A stretch of DNA of 64,000 bases from Coriobacteriia bacterium (GTDB lineage: Bacteria > Actinomycetota > Coriobacteriia > Coriobacteriales > Eggerthellaceae). Every line of letters begins with the position of its first letter. Position 1 is the first letter of the stretch. Location: the NCBI GenBank assembly GCA_030523425.1, contig JAUNIP010000004.1, positions 1-64,000 on the forward strand, given 5' to 3'. Under the pieces are notes generated by a model. It searched no databases and was not told the DNA's origin. It worked only from the letters and a program-made list of their open reading frames with translations. This document shows, piece by piece, positions 17,160 through 24,532 of this stretch. A program made the translations under genes and the position numbers.

Positions 17160-17360
17160 TTGAGGAATCCGTGCAGTTGAAACGAGAGCGTTTTTGGTTA
17201 TTCGCAAAGTTTTGGAAAAGTTTAATTAAAGCCAAGGTAAAAACTTTGTTAAGAACCTCTTGCATTCTAGCAGGATGGTATTGGAATTACGCCAATAATT
17301 TTAATAAATAAATAATTGACTTAATCATATATGTTTGTATACTACCCACTTGAGGAATCC
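17160..17360. repeat. Pair of TTGAGGAATCC direct repeats in the divergent promoter region
   Basis: The 11-mer occurs at 17160-17170 and 17350-17360, each preceded by a CCCA word. One copy lies upstream of the molybdoenzyme gene and the other just downstream of the aquaporin -10 box. They could be binding sites for one regulator controlling both directions. The rest of the 345-bp gap is AT-rich. Confidence 0.5.
17316..17343 (+). promoter_or_regulatory. Promoter of the aquaglyceroporin gene
   Basis: TTGACT and TATACT are separated by 16 bp. Transcription should start near 17350, leaving a 65-70-nt leader that includes the second TTGAGGAATCC repeat. Confidence 0.75.
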
Positions 17361-17417
17361 AGCCCTACGGGTCTCTGCTGTCATGCATAAACGTAACTTT
17401 TGGAGAAAGAGACTCAA

Positions 17418-18281
17418 ATGAAATTTGCAAGACAGTTCACTGGTGAACTTATCGGCACGTTCATGATGTGCTTTTTGGGCATTGGCGCTGTTGCCACTGC
17501 CACCCTTTTCGGTGCCCTTACCGGCCCGGGCCAGGTTGGCCTTGTGTGGGGCATTGCCATTGCTCTTGGCATCTATATGACCCGTAATCTATCTGATGCC
17601 CATTTCAATCCGGCGGTTTCTATCGCCATGATTTTTGCTGGTCGCATGAAGCTTCGTGATTTGCCTGCCTATCTTATCGGACAGTTCGCTGGCGCCTTCT
17701 TGGCTGCCGGCGCCCTGTGGATCCTTTTCGGCGACTCGGTTGCCAAAAATCTTTCCAACAACGGCCTTACCATGTCCACTAACTCCATCGGCTCGGCGGC
17801 CACTATCTGGTGCGAAGTATTCCCTAACACTTCTAACGGCACTGTTTCGATGATTACCGGCGCCTTTGCCGAGGGATTTGGCGTGTTCATCCTCTGCACG
17901 GTCATTTTTGCGCTCACCTGCGGCTTCAACCGCGGCAAGGTGAACTCGAATCTGGCACCGCTTTTCATTGGCCTTACTATTAGCGTGCTCATCTGCGTCG
18001 TCGGCCCGCTTACCAACGCTGGATTCAATCCCGCCCGCGACCTTGGCCCTCGCTTCGTTGCCATGCTCGTTGGTTGGAGCTCAATTTCGTTTGGTAATAA
18101 CATTCTTGACACCATCATCGTCTACACCGTTGCCCCCATCATTGGCGGCATCGTCGCTGCTCTGGTGTATCGCTTCATCCTTCGCCCCATGCATAAGGGT
18201 TCTCTGGTGGAAGTTGCCGAAAACGTTGCTAACGAAGGCGAGTCTGAAGTGGCCAAGGTCATTCTTGCCGCAGAACAATAG
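17418..18281 (+). CDS. Aquaglyceroporin / MIP family channel
   Basis: This six-helix channel passes water, glycerol or other small neutral solutes across the cytoplasmic membrane. Both NPA boxes are present: HFNPAVS in the first half and GFNPARD in the second. The aspartate after the second NPA motif is typical of glycerol-type members. The ATG at 17418 begins MKFARQFTGELIGTF and is preferred over a TTG 18 bp upstream; a GGAG sits 12 bases before it. It is transcribed away from the molybdoenzyme operon and may carry that enzyme's substrate or product, which is an inference from position. It ends with a strong hairpin. Confidence 0.92.
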   Translation: MKFARQFTGELIGTFMMCFLGIGAVATATLFGALTGPGQVGLVWGIAIALGIYMTRNLSDAHFNPAVSIAMIFAGRMKLRDLPAYLIGQFAGAFLAAGALWILFGDSVAKNLSNNGLTMSTNSIGSAATIWCEVFPNTSNGTVSMITGAFAEGFGVFILCTVIFALTCGFNRGKVNSNLAPLFIGLTISVLICVVGPLTNAGFNPARDLGPRFVAMLVGWSSISFGNNILDTIIVYTVAPIIGGIVAALVYRFILRPMHKGSLVEVAENVANEGESEVAKVILAAEQ

Positions 18282-18297
18282 TCAACTTTGATAAACT

Positions 18298-18322
18298 CTG
18301 GGGCCGCAGCAGGCGGCCCCAG
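18298..18322 (+). terminator. Hairpin after the aquaporin gene
   Basis: CTGGGGCCGC pairs perfectly with GCGGCCCCAG (10 bp, 5-nt loop). There is no T-run, so it may be a weak terminator or an mRNA end-stabiliser. Confidence 0.6.
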
Positions 18323-18551
18323 AAACCAAGTGAGCGAGGTGCGTCAATAAGCAAACTTCCTATTCTGGACACTCTCCTAGAGCATATGACGCGTCCTAGT
18401 CGTTTGTCTACCCCTCGCAGCACGCCTAGAACCATCCCCATTGCTGTGTCTATTGCGCAACCTAGCGAGTTTATTGCTCCACGCGCCAATGTAGATGTGT
18501 GTCTGGATTCCTGAACGGGTTTTGCGGTTTCCTGGACATCTGCGTCACGCG
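18323..18551. other. Gap without recognised gene
   Basis: An open plus-strand frame runs across 18323-18511 (ending NVDVCLDS, then TGA) and an antisense frame covers the same bases. Neither has a start with a ribosome binding site, and I recognise no family in either. It may be the remnant of a decayed gene. Confidence 0.3.
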
Positions 18552-18692
18552 GGCCGTTGTGGTTGGGATTCGCAGGCTGTGGGGAAACAGGGCCTAGAGG
18601 TTTGGGAGAAACTCTGCCATGGTGACGGCCAAAATCGTCAAGAGCGCAGAGCGCACCTCAAATCCTGAACCGTTCAAGGCTCAGGTTTTTTT
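18552..18692 (+). ncRNA. Candidate structured RNA ending in an orphan terminator
   Basis: GGCCGT (18552-18557) can pair with ACGGCC (18625-18630), closing a ~79-nt domain that contains further pairing (GAGGTTT with AAACTC). This is followed by an intrinsic terminator: CCTGAACC/GGCTCAGG (18664-18685, one mismatch) and seven Ts. No plus-strand gene lies upstream within 380 bp, so the terminator must end either aquaporin read-through or a small RNA. No clear promoter and no known RNA family is seen. Confidence 0.4.
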
Positions 18693-18737
18693 GAACACCG
18701 TGCGCTAGTGGAAGTTTGTGTTGCAGGATGTGCACAC

Positions 18738-18767
18738 AAAAAGAGCCCGGCGCGTTGCCGGGCTCTT
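18738..18767 (-). terminator. Intrinsic terminator of the repeat-protein gene
   Basis: A perfect 11-bp stem, AAGAGCCCGGC/GCCGGGCTCTT, with a 5-nt loop is followed on the minus strand by a T-run. Confidence 0.9.
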
Positions 18768-18797
18768 GGGGTCAACCAGGTAAGAAACGCGTATTCC

Positions 18798-19244
18798 TTA
18801 CTCGGCCTTGTCTTCTTCGGCCTGGGTCTCTTCCGGCTTGCCGTCGTAGCTGCCACCAGCGTATTCGCCTGTGGCATAGTTACCCTCGTGCACATGGCCT
18901 TCCGGCTTGCCGTCGTAGGCGCCGCCCACGTACTCGCCGCCGGCGTAGTTGCCTTTGCGCTGGGGTTTGCCAGCGTATTCGCCTGCGTATCCCTGGTAGC
19001 CTTCCGGCTTCCCGGCATAGCCTTCGGGGCGCGGGCCGCAAGGGCCGCCGGCATAGCCTTCGGGGCGCGGGCCGCGACCAGGGCCGCCGGCATAGCCTTC
19101 GGGTCTCGGGCCGCAAGGGCCGCCCATGGGGGGCATGGGGGGCATGCCCGGGAACCCGGGGTTATACGGAATGTACACGTAGATTACCTGGGGTTGCGGG
19201 GGCATCATGGGGGGAACGGGGGGCATGCCAAAATACTGATTCAT
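18798..19244 (-). CDS. Low-complexity Gly/Pro/Tyr repeat protein
   Basis: This is a 148-residue protein of unknown function. It starts with a Met/Pro-rich segment (MNQYFGMPPVPPMMPP) and a short hydrophobic stretch VIYVYIPY. Three copies of a unit like GPRPEGYAGG follow (residues ~44-75), then two copies of a longer unit with GEY.GG.YDGKPE, and an acidic end. It has no signal peptide and no certain membrane segment. The ATG at 19244 is chosen because AAAGG precedes it; the longer frame upstream lacks one. It has its own terminator and is probably monocistronic. Such tyrosine/glycine repeats suggest a self-associating or surface-interacting role, but that is a guess. Confidence 0.75.
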   Translation of the reverse strand: MNQYFGMPPVPPMMPPQPQVIYVYIPYNPGFPGMPPMPPMGGPCGPRPEGYAGGPGRGPRPEGYAGGPCGPRPEGYAGKPEGYQGYAGEYAGKPQRKGNYAGGEYVGGAYDGKPEGHVHEGNYATGEYAGGSYDGKPEETQAEEDKAE

Positions 19245-19423
19245 ACGGAACACCTTTCTCTTTGCTGTGTTTCGAGGACGCCTTGCTTTCCTTTGCCGCA
19301 CATCTGCGCAGCGCACAGGGCAGCTGCCTTTTCGCGCGTATATCCTCATCCGTACATAGTATAGCCAAACCCTGCGGCCTGACCGCGCAGCACGCACACA
19401 TTTTCATGTTACTTTCAGACAGC

Positions 19424-19459
19424 AAAAAGGCCCCCGGAATCACACGGAATCCAGGGGCC
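19424..19459 (-). terminator. Intrinsic terminator of ahcY
   Basis: On the minus strand GGCCCC pairs with GGGGCC around an 19-nt loop that has some inner pairing, followed by TTTTT. Confidence 0.8.
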
Positions 19460-19483
19460 AGCAGCACGGGACAGACAGCTTGG

Positions 19484-20743
19484 TTACACGGTGCCCAGCG
19501 TCCAGGAATTCAGGTATTCCACCTGCTCGGGCGTCAGCGTGTCAATTTCAATTCCCAGCGTTTCCAACTTCAGGCGGGCAATCTCGTCGTCAATCTCAGC
19601 CGGGATGTTGTAGCACTTGGCCTCCAACTGGTCGCGATGCTTCACCACGTATTCCGCTGCCAACACCTGGTTGGCAAACGACATATCCATCACCTCGGCC
19701 GGATGTCCTTCGGCGCACGAAAGGTTCACCAAGCGTCCCTCTGCCAACAGAATAATGGTGCGGCCGTCGGCGAACGTGTACTCGTCCACCAGTGGCTTCA
19801 GGGTTTCCTTGGAAGTGGCATGCTCTTCCAGCCACGGAATGTTGATTTCGGAATTGAAGTGCCCGGAATTGCAGATGATGGCCCCGCTTTTCATGTTCTC
19901 GAAGGCAGGCTCGTCAATCACGTTCAAGTCGCCGGTCACGGTAATCCATACGTCGGCGAAGCGGGCGGCGTCGGCGGCCTTCATCACGCGGTAGCCCTCC
20001 ATGTGCGCTTCAAGCGCCTTCAGCGGATCCACCTCGCACACAATCACGCTCATGCCCATGCCCTGCGCGCGCTGCGCCAAGCCGCGCCCGCAAAAGCCAT
20101 AGCCCGAAACCACCAGCGTGCGGCCCGCCAGCAAGCGGTTGGTGGCGCGCACCACGCCGTCAAGAGTGGACTGGCCTGTGCCATAGCGGTTGTCGAAGAA
20201 GTGCTTGGTGTTGGCGTCGTTCACGTTGAAGCTGGGATACTTCAGTGCGCCGGCGGCGCTCATGGCTGCCAGGCGAATGACGCCGGTGGTGGTTTCTTCG
20301 GTGCCGCCGATCACAAAGGGCAGGGCATCGCTGCGCTGCCCGTGGATGCGGTCGCACAGGTCGGCGCCGTCGTCCATGGTGACCACGGGGTGGCGGTCAA
20401 TCACCTGGTCAAGGTGCTTGTAGTACGTTTCGGTGTCCTCGCCTTTGATGGCGAACACTTCCGCGCCGTAGTATTTCACCAGCGCAGCGGCGGTGTCGTC
20501 TTGGGTGGAAAGCGGGTTAGAGGCGCACAGGGCAACCTTCGCGCCGCCGGCCACCATGGTGCGCACCAGGTTGGCGGTTTCGGTGGTCACGTGCAGGCAG
20601 GCGCCAATCTGCATGCCTTCGAAGGGCTTTTCGCGCTCAAAGCGTTCGCGGATGGACGCCAGCACCGGCATGTCGCGGTCGGCCCACAAAATGCGGTCGC
20701 GGCCGGCGTCGGCCAGCTCTATGTCTTTGATGTCGTAGCTCAT
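19484..20743 (-). CDS. ahcY: Adenosylhomocysteinase
   Basis: It hydrolyses S-adenosylhomocysteine to adenosine and homocysteine, clearing the by-product of SAM-dependent methylation. The NAD-binding loop [13 protein letters not shown] is present, with FCGRG in place of the common DVGKG. The catalytic region has [19 protein letters not shown], and the C-terminus carries [18 protein letters not shown]. At 419 residues it is the shorter bacterial/archaeal form without the ~40-residue insertion. The start follows AAGGAG by 6 bases. A GC-rich hairpin lies about 30 bases upstream, but no SAH-riboswitch consensus is recognised. It is monocistronic. Confidence 0.96.
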   Translation of the reverse strand: MSYDIKDIELADAGRDRILWADRDMPVLASIRERFEREKPFEGMQIGACLHVTTETANLVRTMVAGGAKVALCASNPLSTQDDTAAALVKYYGAEVFAIKGEDTETYYKHLDQVIDRHPVVTMDDGADLCDRIHGQRSDALPFVIGGTEETTTGVIRLAAMSAAGALKYPSFNVNDANTKHFFDNRYGTGQSTLDGVVRATNRLLAGRTLVVSGYGFCGRGLAQRAQGMGMSVIVCEVDPLKALEAHMEGYRVMKAADAARFADVWITVTGDLNVIDEPAFENMKSGAIICNSGHFNSEINIPWLEEHATSKETLKPLVDEYTFADGRTIILLAEGRLVNLSCAEGHPAEVMDMSFANQVLAAEYVVKHRDQLEAKCYNIPAEIDDEIARLKLETLGIEIDTLTPEQVEYLNSWTLGTV

Positions 20744-20879
20744 AGTGTCTCCTTGCTGTAAGGCCCAGGCGCCCGCGGCGCCCTTAGATAACAGGGGCTA
20801 GGGTAGCACACCTTCGGCCGCCTTTATGGGCTTTCGGTCGAATGGGGCAGCCGTATTAGTACTTTCTGCCCAGAATGGC

Positions 20880-20885
20880 TATAAT
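20880..20885 (+). promoter_or_regulatory. -10 box for the glycosyltransferase gene
   Basis: TATAAT lies inside the longest possible reading frame of the next gene. A transcript starting near 20892 argues against the most upstream start codon and for the start near 20953. Confidence 0.5.
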
Positions 20886-20952
20886 TCCCCTGCTTGAAAA
20901 AAGCGCCAAGGCGGGCGGCCGGACCCGCGCAGCAGGCAGAAAGAGGCAGCAC

Positions 20953-22269
20953 TTGCTGGAATACATGCTTTCGCAGCTAACGTTTGTGGACGTATTCAAC
21001 ACGTGCGTATTCATTGCGTTCACCCTGTGCTACGCCTACCAGCTGTTCTATGCCTTGGTGGTGCTGGTGAAAAAACCGCCCGCTTTCGAAGCGAAGAAAG
21101 ACCACTATTACGCGGTGCTCATTTCCGCGCGTAACGAACGCGCCGTCATCGGCCAGCTTATCGACAGCATCCACAAGCAAAGCTACCCGCAGGAGCTCAT
21201 CGATGTCTTCGTCATAGCCGACAACTGCACCGACGACACCGCCCAGGTGTGCCGCGATGCGGGCGCCACCGTCATCGAGCGCTTCAACGACGAACTGATA
21301 GGGAAGGGCTATGCCCTGGAATACGGCCTGAACATCATCTGGGACAAATACGCCGACCGCGAACACGAGGCCTATTTCGTGTTTGACGCCGACAACGTGC
21401 TAGACGTGAATTACTTTCGCGAAATGAACGCCGTGTTCGATTCCGGCGCGAAGGCATCCACCAGCTACCGCAACTCCAAAAACTACAACTCCAACTGGAT
21501 TTCCGCCGGTTACGCCACGTGGTTCTTACGCGAAGCGAAGTTTTTGTCCCAGGCCCGCCTGACGCTGAACACCAGCTGCGCCATCAGCGGCACGGGCTTC
21601 TTCATCGCGGCGGACGTCATCAAGCAGGCCGGCGGGTGGAAGTGGCACCTGCTTACCGAAGACATCGAGTTTTCCGCTTCCAGCATCACCAACGGCATGC
21701 GCATTTCGTATTGCCCCACCGCCGTGCTCTACGACGAGCAGCCCACCACCTTCCGCGACGCCTGGAACCAGCGCTTCCGCTGGGCGAAGGGCTTCTACCA
21801 GGTGTTTTGGCACTACGGCGGCAAGCTGTTCACGCACATCTTCACCAACCCCAAAGGGCACAAGTTCGCCTGCTACGACATGCTGATGACGGTTTCCCCG
21901 GCCATGTTGCTTACCGTCATCACCATCATCTTCAACGCCATCGTGGTGGTCATGGGGCTTTCAGGCATGCTTTCGGTGGGCACGGCCATCACGTCCTCGC
22001 TGTCGTCAATCTTCTTCTGCCTGTTCAACTACTGCCTGTTCATGTTCTTGTTCGGCGTGCTGACCACCTACATTGAATGGGACAACATCCGCGGCACGCG
22101 CGGCGAAAAGATAAAATACCTGTTCACGTTCCCGTTGTTCATGATCACCTACATTCCCATTGCGCTGGTGGCGCTGTTCAAGCGGGCCGAATGGAAGCCC
22201 ATCAAGCACGACATCACCGTAGACGTGGAAGATTTCTCCGAACGCGCCGGCACCAAGCAAACCCAGTAG
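20953..22269 (+). CDS. Membrane-bound family 2 glycosyltransferase (processive type)
   Basis: The catalytic domain is cytoplasmic between an N-terminal helix (VFIAFTLCYAYQLFYALVVLV) and three or more C-terminal helices. The GT-A motifs are clear: FDADNVL (DxD), TEDIEFS (TED) and QRFRWAKG (QxxRW). That combination is typical of BcsA, NodC or PgaC-like enzymes that build and extrude beta-linked polysaccharide. The TTG at 20953 follows AAAGAGG by 6 bases; the ATG at 20965 is the alternative. No accessory polysaccharide gene lies nearby, so the product is unknown. It nearly abuts the convergent comF gene. Confidence 0.88.
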   Translation: MLEYMLSQLTFVDVFNTCVFIAFTLCYAYQLFYALVVLVKKPPAFEAKKDHYYAVLISARNERAVIGQLIDSIHKQSYPQELIDVFVIADNCTDDTAQVCRDAGATVIERFNDELIGKGYALEYGLNIIWDKYADREHEAYFVFDADNVLDVNYFREMNAVFDSGAKASTSYRNSKNYNSNWISAGYATWFLREAKFLSQARLTLNTSCAISGTGFFIAADVIKQAGGWKWHLLTEDIEFSASSITNGMRISYCPTAVLYDEQPTTFRDAWNQRFRWAKGFYQVFWHYGGKLFTHIFTNPKGHKFACYDMLMTVSPAMLLTVITIIFNAIVVVMGLSGMLSVGTAITSSLSSIFFCLFNYCLFMFLFGVLTTYIEWDNIRGTRGEKIKYLFTFPLFMITYIPIALVALFKRAEWKPIKHDITVDVEDFSERAGTKQTQ

Positions 22270-22271
22270 CC

Positions 22272-23015
22272 TTACGCGCGGGCGAAGGTCAGGCAGCGCA
22301 CCTGCTGCGCCCCATTGGCCTTCAGCGCCATGCTTGCCGCGTACAGAGTGGCACCCGTGGTCATCACGTCGTCTATCAGCAGCACGCTGCGCGGCATCTT
22401 CGGCTTGGCCGCGGGGTTCACCGCGAAGGCCTGCCGCATGTTTTCCAGGCGCTCTAGCCTGTTCAGGCGCCGCTGGTCTTGGGTGGCGGGGCGCGCTAGC
22501 AGCCCCAGGCTGGGGATGCCTATAGCGGCCGAAAGGGCGTGCGCTAGCAGCATGCCGTGATCGAAGCCCCTGCGCTTCATGGACTGTGGAGAAGCCGGCA
22601 CGTACGTGATAGCGTTAAGTGTGTTGTACCAAGAAGGATTCACTAAGCACGCCAGATAGAAGGCAATCTGGTCACCCAGCAAGCGCTCACCGCCGTCTTT
22701 GAACGTGGTGACAACCTTCAACGACCGCTCGTCAAGGACCACCGAGTTGCTGCAGCTGTCGAAAGGCAGCCTGCTAAGCCCGCACGTTCGCAACATCACC
22801 GAATTGCATTCCGTGCATTGACGCAGCCCCGCCGGAGCCCCGCACAAGGGGCACGCCAGGGATTGGTCGATAAAGGGCAGGCTCAGCTTGCATGCTTCGC
22901 ACAGCGGCGCTCCGGGCTTGTCGCACAAGGCGCACCGCGTGGGCCAGGCCGTTTCCAGCCCAGCCTGTTTCAGGGTGTGCAAAACCTGGTAGGGTATGTG
23001 CGCCGACTTCTCCAT
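22272..23015 (-). CDS. comF: ComF family phosphoribosyltransferase-like protein
   Basis: ComF proteins act in natural transformation, probably handling incoming DNA at the cytoplasmic side. The N-terminus contains zinc-type cysteine pairs (CALCDKPGAPLCEAC and CPLCGAPAGLRQCTEC). The C-terminal phosphoribosyltransferase domain has the PRPP loop SVLLIDDVMTTGATL. At 247 residues it is of normal length. The start is uncertain among 23015, 23027 and 23045; none has a good ribosome binding site. A competence role in this organism is inferred from the family only. Confidence 0.88.
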   Translation of the reverse strand: MEKSAHIPYQVLHTLKQAGLETAWPTRCALCDKPGAPLCEACKLSLPFIDQSLACPLCGAPAGLRQCTECNSVMLRTCGLSRLPFDSCSNSVVLDERSLKVVTTFKDGGERLLGDQIAFYLACLVNPSWYNTLNAITYVPASPQSMKRRGFDHGMLLAHALSAAIGIPSLGLLARPATQDQRRLNRLERLENMRQAFAVNPAAKPKMPRSVLLIDDVMTTGATLYAASMALKANGAQQVRCLTFARA

Positions 23016-23030
23016 GCGCCCTACCATACA

Positions 23031-23055
23031 GGTGCGATATTGCACCTGGCATACA
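23031..23055 (-). promoter_or_regulatory. Palindrome and shared motif upstream of comF
   Basis: AGGTGC-N6-GCACCT (23031-23046) overlaps TGCACCTGGCATACA (23041-23055). The latter differs by one base from a sequence upstream of the sortase operon (48390-48404), in the same orientation relative to the gene. Confidence 0.4.
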
Positions 23056-23259
23056 CACGTCTAAATTCTGTATCCCACTTTCGCCGTAAGTTTCTAACAC
23101 CGGCGCGGCGCGCATTCCCCGCAAACCTTGCGCGAATGCGCAGAAATTTACCTCAAAAAGAAACCGAATGGGAACACAAATTCAAAGCCCGCAGGCCAAG
23201 CGGCAAAGTGGGCGATGGTGTTACATCTTCGTTCTATCGTTTCTAAGCGGGATGGCATC

Positions 23260-23268
23260 TGGTATAGT
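23260..23268 (+). promoter_or_regulatory. Extended -10 promoter for the solute-binding protein leader
   Basis: TGGTATAGT is an extended -10 element. It would start a transcript about 230 nt upstream of the solute-binding lipoprotein gene. Confidence 0.6.
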
Positions 23269-23276
23269 TAGACGTG

Positions 23277-23472
23277 CTTCTTTCGAGTCTGTAGTTGCGA
23301 GGCCTGCGCCATCGGGGCGCAGCACCCTTCAGTCCAGGACAGATGCGGTCGAAAGGACCCACGTAAGTGCTCGGGCCAAGCCCGATGCGCGATCATGGCG
23401 CATCCTAGAGGTAAGTCGCGCCCATGTGCGGCGTGCGAGTGTGGGGGCAAAGACTAGGTCAGTCGGAAGAAG
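23277..23472 (+). promoter_or_regulatory. ~196-nt structured leader, riboswitch-like, class unknown
   Basis: Ends CTTCTTTCGA (23277-23286) and TCGGAAGAAG (23463-23472) pair over 10 bp with one G-U, extended by GTCT/AGAC. Inside is a row of hairpins: CTGCGCC/GGCGCAG (23304-23322), GGTC/GACC (23347-23359), TCGGGC-CAA-GCCCGA (23371-23385) and ATGCGC/GCGCAT (23385-23403), plus a G-rich stem near 23421-23447. The closing stem ends about 15 nt before the ribosome binding site of the solute-binding gene. The layout is that of a riboswitch aptamer with translational control. It does not match lysine, glycine, cobalamin, SAM, T-box or c-di-AMP consensus sequences as I know them. Confidence 0.6.
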
Positions 23473-23502
23473 CGCATAAACGAATGAAAGGCGGCTTAGC
23501 TG

Positions 23503-24438
23503 ATGAATAAAAACAAGATAGTGGCGCTTGTGTGCGGTATGGCATTGGTGGCGTCTTTGGCGCTGGTTGGCTGCAGCCAGTCGCAACCTTACACACCCCA
23601 AGCGAAAAGCCCTGAGGTGTCTTCTCCCACCATCGCCAAAGAAGGCGTGCTGCGCGTGGGCGTGAACACTTCCAATCCTCCGCTGGCGGGGCAGTCCACT
23701 TCCATCATCGGCATCGATGTAGACATTGCCGCCGCCTTGGCCGACGAATTGGGCCTGAAGGTTGAAATCGTGGACGTGAAGGCCGACCCCATTGCGGCGC
23801 TGACCAACGGCACCGTTGACGTATGTCTGGGGGTTGACTCCGCTTCCGCTTCGGCCGCTGCGTGGTCTTCCGACATCTATCTTCCCACGGCCGTGGCGCT
23901 GTTTTCCACCAATGCCACCACGGGTGTTCCCAGCGCTGGTTCCGCCGTCACCATCGGTGCGCAGATTTCTTCGTTGAGCGCTTGGTCGGTCACCAACGAA
24001 TTCGGCGCGAATGTGCTGAAGGCTGAAACGGATCTGCCCTCGGCTTTCCAGGATTTGTCCACGGGTGCTATCAACTACGTGGCTTCCGATGCCATCATCG
24101 GCATGTATTCCGCCCATTCGGCCGGCTATTCGGTCTACATTTCCGCATTGATGCAGCAGCCTGCCGGATACGTGGCCCAGGTGGCTTCCACCAACACGTC
24201 GCTGCAAAGCGCCATCACCAACAAGCTGAACACCTTGAATCAGTCCGGCATCATCAAGCTTATCGAAAAGAAGTGGCTGGGCACCAGCCTAGACCTTACG
24301 TCGGTGGCGTTGACTCCCGGCGCCACGGCGGCTACCACCGCCACGCAAGATGCCGCGGCGGCCCAGTCGTCCACGCCCTTGTCCGAAGGCACCATAGCCG
24401 ACAACGCCGTCCAGGCAACGGAACAACAAACACCCTAA
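23503..24438 (+). CDS. Amino-acid-type ABC transporter substrate-binding lipoprotein
   Basis: The signal MNKNKIVALVCGMALVASLA ends in the lipobox LVGC, so the protein should be lipid-anchored outside the membrane. The mature part follows the SBP_bac_3 fold: GVLRVGVNTSNPPLAG at the start, GIDVDIAAALADELGLKVE, then DLPSAFQDLSTGAINYVASDA. A Thr/Ala/Gln-rich tail of about 50 residues follows. No permease or ATPase gene is nearby, so it is an orphan binding protein or serves a distant transporter. It lies behind the long structured leader and ends with a strong terminator. Confidence 0.9.
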   Translation: MNKNKIVALVCGMALVASLALVGCSQSQPYTPQAKSPEVSSPTIAKEGVLRVGVNTSNPPLAGQSTSIIGIDVDIAAALADELGLKVEIVDVKADPIAALTNGTVDVCLGVDSASASAAAWSSDIYLPTAVALFSTNATTGVPSAGSAVTIGAQISSLSAWSVTNEFGANVLKAETDLPSAFQDLSTGAINYVASDAIIGMYSAHSAGYSVYISALMQQPAGYVAQVASTNTSLQSAITNKLNTLNQSGIIKLIEKKWLGTSLDLTSVALTPGATAATTATQDAAAAQSSTPLSEGTIADNAVQATEQQTP

Positions 24439-24448
24439 AGCATTCAGC

Positions 24449-24475
24449 AAGGCGCCCCGCGGGGCGCCTTTTTTT
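24449..24475 (+). terminator. Intrinsic terminator of the solute-binding gene
   Basis: AAGGCGCCCC-GC-GGGGCGCCTT is followed by a run of Ts. Confidence 0.95.
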
Positions 24476-24532
24476 CGGGCCTCTGTCACGCTTAGGACCG
24501 CCCCCCATCGCACCACCCACGGGGCGTTATGC

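Noticed and set aside
18259-18511. Overlapping ORFs on both strands after the aquaporin gene
   Set aside because: Neither has a supported start or a recognisable family, and one runs through the aquaporin terminator hairpin; treated as a possible remnant only.
20744-20870. SAH riboswitch upstream of ahcY
   Set aside because: There is only a GC-rich hairpin; the conserved SAH-riboswitch core is not seen.
23456-23476. Bases similar to the conserved loop of SRP RNA (GGTCAG...GGAAG.AGC)
   Set aside because: The conserved AGCAG side is missing and the flanks do not form the SRP hairpin; these bases pair in the leader's closing stem instead.
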